A stretch of DNA of 48,838 nt, taken from Planctomycetia bacterium. GTDB taxonomy: Bacteria > Planctomycetota > Planctomycetia > Pirellulales > Thermoguttaceae. The translations under genes were made by a program, and so were the position numbers. The stretch spans positions 1 through 48,838 of the forward strand of contig JAUNBK010000003.1 of NCBI GenBank assembly GCA_030527105.1, written 5' to 3'. How positions within the stretch are numbered: position 1 is the first letter of the stretch; every line of letters begins with the position of its first letter. Below the pieces are notes generated by a model. That model searched no databases. It was not told the DNA's origin and saw nothing but the letters and a program-made list of their open reading frames with translations. Positions 44,275 through 48,838 of the stretch are shown here, in pieces.

Positions 44275-46839
44275 CTAGCCACGAATCGCAATGCCCTCTT
44301 TTTCGAGGAAGGCGAGCCATTTTGTGCGGAAGTCGTCGATGTCCTCGCCCGTGAGAGTTCTGTCGGGCGCGCTCAACCAAAGACGCCACGTGTAGCTCCC
44401 CTGATTCTTCTCCAATCCCTTCCCCTTATAAAAGTAGAGGAAGTCTCGCCCCGAAAGGAGTGGGTGCGTGAATTTCGCCAGCGTCTCGTCGAGAGCGGCG
44501 TAGCCCGAGTCGATGTTCCAAAGGAGGGAGAAATCCTGCCACGAACCCGGATAAACGGGGAGGCGATGGAATCTCGTCTCGGGGAACAACGAGGTGTCGA
44601 TCTTGTGATAATCCAATTCGAACCACACGACCTGCCCACCTTCCGAAACGACCGTCTGAAGGAATTTGCCATCCAAAACGCCGAGAGCGCCGACGCGCGT
44701 GCCGTTGGAGGAATCCCCGAGGAAGATTTCCACCCAATAGCCATCCTGCATCCACGGAGCGTCTGCATTGGAGACCTTCGCGCGATCGGGAGTGCCCGCG
44801 ACGAACGTGAACGAAACGCCCAAAAGCTGTGCTAAATCTTCGAGCACTCCTTTGATTTCGCGATAGTGGTCTTCGAGCGAGCCGGAGGCTGCCGTGGCGT
44901 AGCTCACCCCGGCGAGGCGCGTGCGTTCGTAACAACGGCTAATCCAATTTTTGCCGCGTGCGATTGCCGCTTTGGGGAGCGGCTGATCCGTCTCAACCAC
45001 TTCCATCTCCGGCAGCGGACGATCAATCGCAGTGTAGACGGAGCCGAATTCCATGAGACGGAATCGATCTCGGTTGCCACGGTTTTTGCCCACGAGCGCA
45101 AGCAAATTGGGCATCAGCGTCGTACGAAGATAACGATTAAACGATACGGTCGGATTGGCAAGCTCAATCACGTCCACAGGCGAGAAGCCAATCGTCGCGT
45201 TCCAATGATCGTCCAGCCAGGAATAGTTATGCACTTCGACGAATTTGTGCGCCGAGGTGAGAAGAATGCGCGCTTTGTGCTCGAGACGCAATTCTTTCAC
45301 GACCTTGAGCGGGCAAATCTCCATCGACGGCATTTGCGGCGGAATACGATCGTATCCGTAGACGCGCAGCACCTCCTCGACGATATCTTCTGGAATGGAT
45401 ATGTCTTTTTCGCTTCGAAACGGCGGAATCTGCACTTGGAGCGCGCCATCTGCGTCGTACTCTGCGCCGAATCCAATCGAATGGAGAATCGCGAGAATCT
45501 CCTCGTGCGGGAGATCAATCCCGGCGAGACGCTCCAACATCCCCGGCGGAAGTGTGAGCGGACGATACCCCGACTTTTCGTCGCCATCGAAAGTGTAGCG
45601 CCCCGTCACGCGGAACGAAACGCCCGAATCCTCGAGCAATTGAAGGATTCGACCTGCCGCAACGCGCGTATTCATCGGCGGTTGGCTCTTCTCGAATCGT
45701 TGCGACGCGTGGCTGCGCAAATCGAGTCGAACGGCTGTGCGACGAATCGTGGCGGAGTGAAAATTGGCGCACTCCAACAAAATCCGCTTCGTTGTGGGCG
45801 TAATTTCGCTATCCAATCCTCCCATGACGCCCGCGAGCGCAATCGGCGTGATCGTGTCCCCATCGTCACTCGTGATGAGAAGGTCGTCCGGCAGCATTTT
45901 GCGCGCCTGATTGTCGAGCGTAGTGAAAATTCCCTCGGGAGCAAACGCGTTTTTGTGCTCCAAAATTTGCGAAAAGCGCATGATACGAATTTTGTCCGTT
46001 TTGTCTCCATCAAAAGCGTGCGAGGGTTGCCCCAACTCCCACATGACGTAGTTCGTGACGTCGACCATGAGATCGAACGTGCGCTGCCCCAAGGCGTGGA
46101 GTCGGCTCTGCATCTTGATTGGCGCGGGAGGAATCTCCGGCATCTCCATTGATATCGCGCCGTAGCAAGGGCACGCAGAGAAATCATCAATCTGAATTGG
46201 AATCGCGGGGAGATTGTCGTACTGCGCCAAATCGTGCTGCGGCAACGGCTTCAACTCTCGACCAAAAATCGCCGCAAACTCGCGCGCAAAACCATAATGC
46301 CCCCACAAATCAGGTCGGTGTGTGATGCTCTTATTGTCGATTTCGAGGAGCGTGTCTTCCTCGGGAATGAGCGTCTCAAGCGGCGTGCCATTTTGGGTGG
46401 CTGGCGGCAGGAGAAACAAGCCTTCGTGCCATCGACTCAATCCGATTTCTTTCGCGGAACAAAGAATGCCTTGTGAGGGTTTTCCCCCCAAGGTTGTTTC
46501 GAGGATTTTGACGCCGTCAGCAATGGTCACGCCCGCCGGCGCGAACGGAGCCTTGACCCCTAGCGCACAATTTGGCGCGCCGCAGACGGTGTGAAAAACG
46601 CCTTGCGCGCCGCAGTCCACCTTGCACTCCGTGAGAGTTTTCTCGGAGCCGTCTGGTCGAGCGACGACAAATTTCTGCGCAAAAACGACTTCTCCCACAA
46701 AAACACCACGCACGGCACGTTGGACGGTTTCTATGCCCTCCACTTCCGCCGTCGCCATCGTGAGCCGATTCGCGATCTCCTCGGGCGTAATTTCTGACAA
46801 ATCGACAAAATCCGATATCCAATCGAGTGAAATGTACAT
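44275..46839 (-). CDS. pheT: Phenylalanyl-tRNA synthetase beta subunit
   Basis: Beta chain of the alpha2-beta2 PheRS. The 854-residue protein has the N-terminal MYISLDWISDFVDL start, the tRNA-binding EMAP-like domain (about 45-150), B3/B4 editing, B5 and pseudo-catalytic modules, and the C-terminal FDX-ACB anticodon-binding domain (LPVYPGSWQDFSLLW ... to the end). Its catalytic partner pheS, usually directly upstream, is not adjacent here; hemL is upstream instead. Confidence 0.96.
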   Translation of the reverse strand: MYISLDWISDFVDLSEITPEEIANRLTMATAEVEGIETVQRAVRGVFVGEVVFAQKFVVARPDGSEKTLTECKVDCGAQGVFHTVCGAPNCALGVKAPFAPAGVTIADGVKILETTLGGKPSQGILCSAKEIGLSRWHEGLFLLPPATQNGTPLETLIPEEDTLLEIDNKSITHRPDLWGHYGFAREFAAIFGRELKPLPQHDLAQYDNLPAIPIQIDDFSACPCYGAISMEMPEIPPAPIKMQSRLHALGQRTFDLMVDVTNYVMWELGQPSHAFDGDKTDKIRIMRFSQILEHKNAFAPEGIFTTLDNQARKMLPDDLLITSDDGDTITPIALAGVMGGLDSEITPTTKRILLECANFHSATIRRTAVRLDLRSHASQRFEKSQPPMNTRVAAGRILQLLEDSGVSFRVTGRYTFDGDEKSGYRPLTLPPGMLERLAGIDLPHEEILAILHSIGFGAEYDADGALQVQIPPFRSEKDISIPEDIVEEVLRVYGYDRIPPQMPSMEICPLKVVKELRLEHKARILLTSAHKFVEVHNYSWLDDHWNATIGFSPVDVIELANPTVSFNRYLRTTLMPNLLALVGKNRGNRDRFRLMEFGSVYTAIDRPLPEMEVVETDQPLPKAAIARGKNWISRCYERTRLAGVSYATAASGSLEDHYREIKGVLEDLAQLLGVSFTFVAGTPDRAKVSNADAPWMQDGYWVEIFLGDSSNGTRVGALGVLDGKFLQTVVSEGGQVVWFELDYHKIDTSLFPETRFHRLPVYPGSWQDFSLLWNIDSGYAALDETLAKFTHPLLSGRDFLYFYKGKGLEKNQGSYTWRLWLSAPDRTLTGEDIDDFRTKWLAFLEKEGIAIRG

Positions 46840-46874
46840 GACTTTGTTCTTTTTCCTGCTAATTTCGCTGGTTT

Positions 46875-46982
46875 AAACTCCTCGTGCTTTAAAATCTTGG
46901 CTATTCACGATGTATCGTGAGCCGTGGTGCGTAGCTCCAACGGCGGATGGAAGCCAGAAATTCTAACGAGAAGTGTTATAAA
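46875..46982 (+). repeat. Dispersed palindromic repeat, copy 13 (diverged)
   Basis: Left end diverged (AAACTCCTCGTGCTTTAAAA), centre intact (GAGCCGTGGTGCGTAGCTCC), right end AACGAGAAGTGTTATAAA. It lies in the predicted pheT leader, 35 bases before the start codon. Confidence 0.8.
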
Positions 46983-47025
46983 ATGGTTTCGTCGAAGGAA
47001 AGGTCGAACGAATAAAACCAGACCG

Positions 47026-47053
47026 ATTATACCACAACTAAAAAATATTTCAA
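47026..47053 (-). promoter_or_regulatory. Promoter for pheT (and probably lysS)
   Basis: On the minus strand TTGAAA (47048-47053), 16-base spacer, perfect TATAAT (47026-47031). The leader of about 185 bases contains repeat copy 13. No other gene is in the 302-base gap 46840-47141. Confidence 0.65.
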
Positions 47054-47141
47054 TTGCACCCCGGCAGAAAAAAGGGGATTTTTCTCGTCGTCTTTGCGAA
47101 TCATCACAAAGCACGCTGAGTAATGAGGAGAGCCGTGTTTC

Positions 47142-48431
47142 TTACGCCAGCGTTGCGAAGGTCTCTTCCGCTGCGTGAATCGTGCGTCGAATATCGTCTT
47201 CCGAGTGTGCGGAGGAGATGAATAATGCCTCAAATTGGCTGCATGGAAAATAAACACCACGCTCCGCCATCCCCCAGAAAAAGTTCGCATAGCGCACTGT
47301 GTCTGATTGTGCCGCAGTCGTCCAATTGGAGACGGGACCTCCTTGGAAGAAAAACGTCATCATGGAACCAAATCGATTGACGCACAGCGGGACGCCGTAT
47401 TTTTGTGCCGCTTGAGAAATGCCTCCCGCAAGTTGAAGCGCAAGACGGTCCAAATAACGATACGGATCCGTCGATTGGAGGGCTTGGAGCGTCGCGATTC
47501 CTGCCGCCATGGCGAGAGGATTGCCGCTGAGCGTGCCTGCTTGAAAGACCTTGCCCGCTGGTAGAACGTGCTGCATTATCTCGCGCCGACCTCCGTAGGC
47601 ACCAACGGGGAGACCCCCGCCGATGATTTTCCCCAACGTGGTGAGATCGGGCGAAAGTCCAAATATAGATTGTGCGCCGGAGTACGCCACGCGGAATCCC
47701 GTCATAACTTCGTCGCAAATAACGATCGTGCCGTGGCGGTCGCGCATCTCAAATATCGCGTTGCGAAAATCAAGTGTCGGAACGACGCAGCCCATATTGC
47801 CGACGACCGGTTCAAAAATGATCGCCGCGATTTTCGAACCGAATTGCTCGAACGTTTTTCTCAATGCGTCTGGGTTGTTGTAGGGTACCACGAGGGTGTC
47901 TTTTGAGGTGCCCTGAGTCACGCCGGGGGAGTTGGGGACTCCGAGCGTTGCGCCAGCAGACCCCGCCGCGACCAGCAGGCTGTCGGCGTGTCCATGGTAG
48001 TTTCCCTCGAATTTGACGATCATGTCGCGCCCGGTGTATCCTCGTGCGAGACGGATAGCGCTCATCGTCGCTTCTGTTCCAGAATTGACGAACCGAACCA
48101 TTTCCACCGAGGGAATCGCATCCACCACCATTTGCGCGAGGGCGTTCTCGGCAAGAGTCGGCGCGCCGAAACTCGTTCCTTGAAAGATTGCGTTTTGGAG
48201 CGCACTCACGACGTGGGGGTGTCCATGCCCTAAAATCATCGGTCCCCAAGAACCAACGTAGTCGATGTATTGGTTTCCGTCAATATCGTACAAATACGCA
48301 CCTTCGGCGTGTTTAATGAAGATGGGGTTGCCCCCTACCGCTCCGAAGGCTCGCGCGGGGCTATTGACCCCGCCAGGGATAAGCTCGCACGCTCTAAGGA
48401 ATGATTTCTGGCTCTGTGACAAATTCAACAT
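47142..48431 (-). CDS. hemL: Glutamate-1-semialdehyde 2,1-aminomutase
   Basis: PLP enzyme making 5-aminolevulinate in the C5 tetrapyrrole pathway. The 429-residue protein has IPGGVNSPARAF near the start, NSGTEATMSAIRLAR (116-130), YHGHAD (145-150), the CDEVMTGFR motif (239-247), and the PLP-binding lysine at 268 in TLGKIIGGGLPVGAYGG. It lies 24 bases after the acidic protein gene on the same strand. Other heme genes are not in the window. Confidence 0.96.
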   Translation of the reverse strand: MLNLSQSQKSFLRACELIPGGVNSPARAFGAVGGNPIFIKHAEGAYLYDIDGNQYIDYVGSWGPMILGHGHPHVVSALQNAIFQGTSFGAPTLAENALAQMVVDAIPSVEMVRFVNSGTEATMSAIRLARGYTGRDMIVKFEGNYHGHADSLLVAAGSAGATLGVPNSPGVTQGTSKDTLVVPYNNPDALRKTFEQFGSKIAAIIFEPVVGNMGCVVPTLDFRNAIFEMRDRHGTIVICDEVMTGFRVAYSGAQSIFGLSPDLTTLGKIIGGGLPVGAYGGRREIMQHVLPAGKVFQAGTLSGNPLAMAAGIATLQALQSTDPYRYLDRLALQLAGGISQAAQKYGVPLCVNRFGSMMTFFFQGGPVSNWTTAAQSDTVRYANFFWGMAERGVYFPCSQFEALFISSAHSEDDIRRTIHAAEETFATLA

Positions 48432-48455
48432 GCGTTTTCTCTACTTTTTCAACGA

Positions 48456-48838
48456 CTATCTTCTCAACAGGTTCCGACCCGCAGTTGGTATTTGGGGAGC
48501 GGCATCCTCTGCCGAGGGTGCCTCAACTGGAGCGAGTTCCTCAACGTTTGATTCCTCCTCTGCGGGAGCTTCTGATGGATTCTCCTCGGGATTCTCCTCA
48601 GGTGCCTCAGCAGAATTTTCCTCATCCTCAAAACTTTCAAGCGCGTCTGGGTCGTCTAGTTCCTCAGAGATATCCAACGGTTCCTCATCATTATCATTAA
48701 AGTCGAGGGGAAGCGCCTCGGGAAGCGATTCTGGGAGGGTTTCAGTACCTTCGTTTTCCGCGCCGCTCGCTGCTTCCTCATTTTCCTCGGAACCCGGCAC
48801 GCTGCTCTCGTCCTCCACATCGGAGTCAACTGGCAAAT
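48456..48838 (-). CDS. Extremely acidic low-complexity protein (5' partial)
   Basis: The C-terminal 127 residues visible are dominated by Glu, Asp, Pro, Ala and Ser, with repeated EEN/PEE blocks, and end in a short basic GRNLLRR. The frame runs off the window, so the true start lies beyond; an apparent TTG start at the edge is not meaningful. No domain is visible. Composition resembles the exported protein at 14615-15499. Confidence 0.55.
   Translation of the reverse strand, partial: LPVDSDVEDESSVPGSEENEEAASGAENEGTETLPESLPEALPLDFNDNDEEPLDISEELDDPDALESFEDEENSAEAPEENPEENPSEAPAEEESNVEELAPVEAPSAEDAAPQIPTAGRNLLRR

Noticed and set aside
44866..46152. A 428-codon frame antisense to pheT
   Set aside because: Same codon-bias effect; no domain, and pheT is certain.
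8627..46957. Recurring peptide LRAVVRSSNGGR in many short frames as a possible protein family
   Set aside because: It is the repeat core translated in one frame. Starts, lengths and reading context differ at each copy and no ribosome binding sites are present.
1..48838. CRISPR arrays, tRNA or rRNA genes, prophage or insertion-sequence transposases
   Set aside because: I looked on both strands and saw no regularly spaced repeats, no tRNA-like T-arm/anticodon arrangement, and no transposase or phage gene.

Overview
The window looks like chromosomal DNA of a planctomycete-type bacterium (PVC superphylum). The evidence is two DUF1559 pilin-like proteins (one with a C-terminal H-x9-DG motif), a Ser/Thr kinase with a planctomycete-style N-terminal extension, a lipid A kinase (LpxK, so a Gram-negative envelope), and an unusual membrane-anchored GspE-like protein. 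Housekeeping genes are complete and use the standard code. I see no rRNA, tRNA, CRISPR array, insertion sequence or prophage.

Layout. 1-8.5 kb: the end of a Ser/Thr/Pro-rich membrane protein, nth, an SH3-domain exported protein, three tandem tiny Flp-like pilins, then on the minus strand an fmdB-like/SHOCT/clpX cluster and an adh-lpxK pair with a good promoter. 8.5-14.5 kb: icd and dnaE, then a zinc-metallopeptidase-like gene. 14.6-19.1 kb: an exported low-complexity protein, a GT4 glycosyltransferase, and a kinase fused to a pseudo-receiver. 19.3-27 kb: a GspE-like pseudo-ATPase, a CvpA-like protein, a membrane protein, and a four-gene Dpp/Yej-type ABC transporter without a binding protein. 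27-34.3 kb: an EamA exporter, two divergent DUF1559 pilins, a LarA-like enzyme, and an AMMECR1-Memo fusion. 34.3-36.4 kb: a low-GC patch with a TPR-like gene and a divergent ECF-sigma-like gene. 36.4-40.4 kb: ffh, rpsP, trmD, rplS, hpt. 40.6-48.8 kb (minus strand): a His-rich pilin, a small Cys-rich protein, lysS, pheT, hemL, and the end of a very acidic protein.

The strongest unexplained signal is a dispersed palindromic repeat of about 105 bp. There are at least 13 copies at 9 intergenic loci, plus one lone end. It has imperfect terminal inverted repeats and a GC-rich central hairpin. Copies sit mostly just upstream of start codons. In three cases (icd, the glycosyltransferase, pheT) a recognisable promoter lies upstream, so the repeat would be transcribed as a 5' leader hairpin. 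One copy supplies the last codons and stop of hpt. It resembles a MITE or REP-like element and no transposase is in the window.

A second theme is type IV pilus/type II secretion-like parts scattered over the window: three Flp-like pilins, two DUF1559 pilins, one His-rich prepilin, and a GspE homologue that has lost its P-loop and gained a signal sequence and membrane helices.
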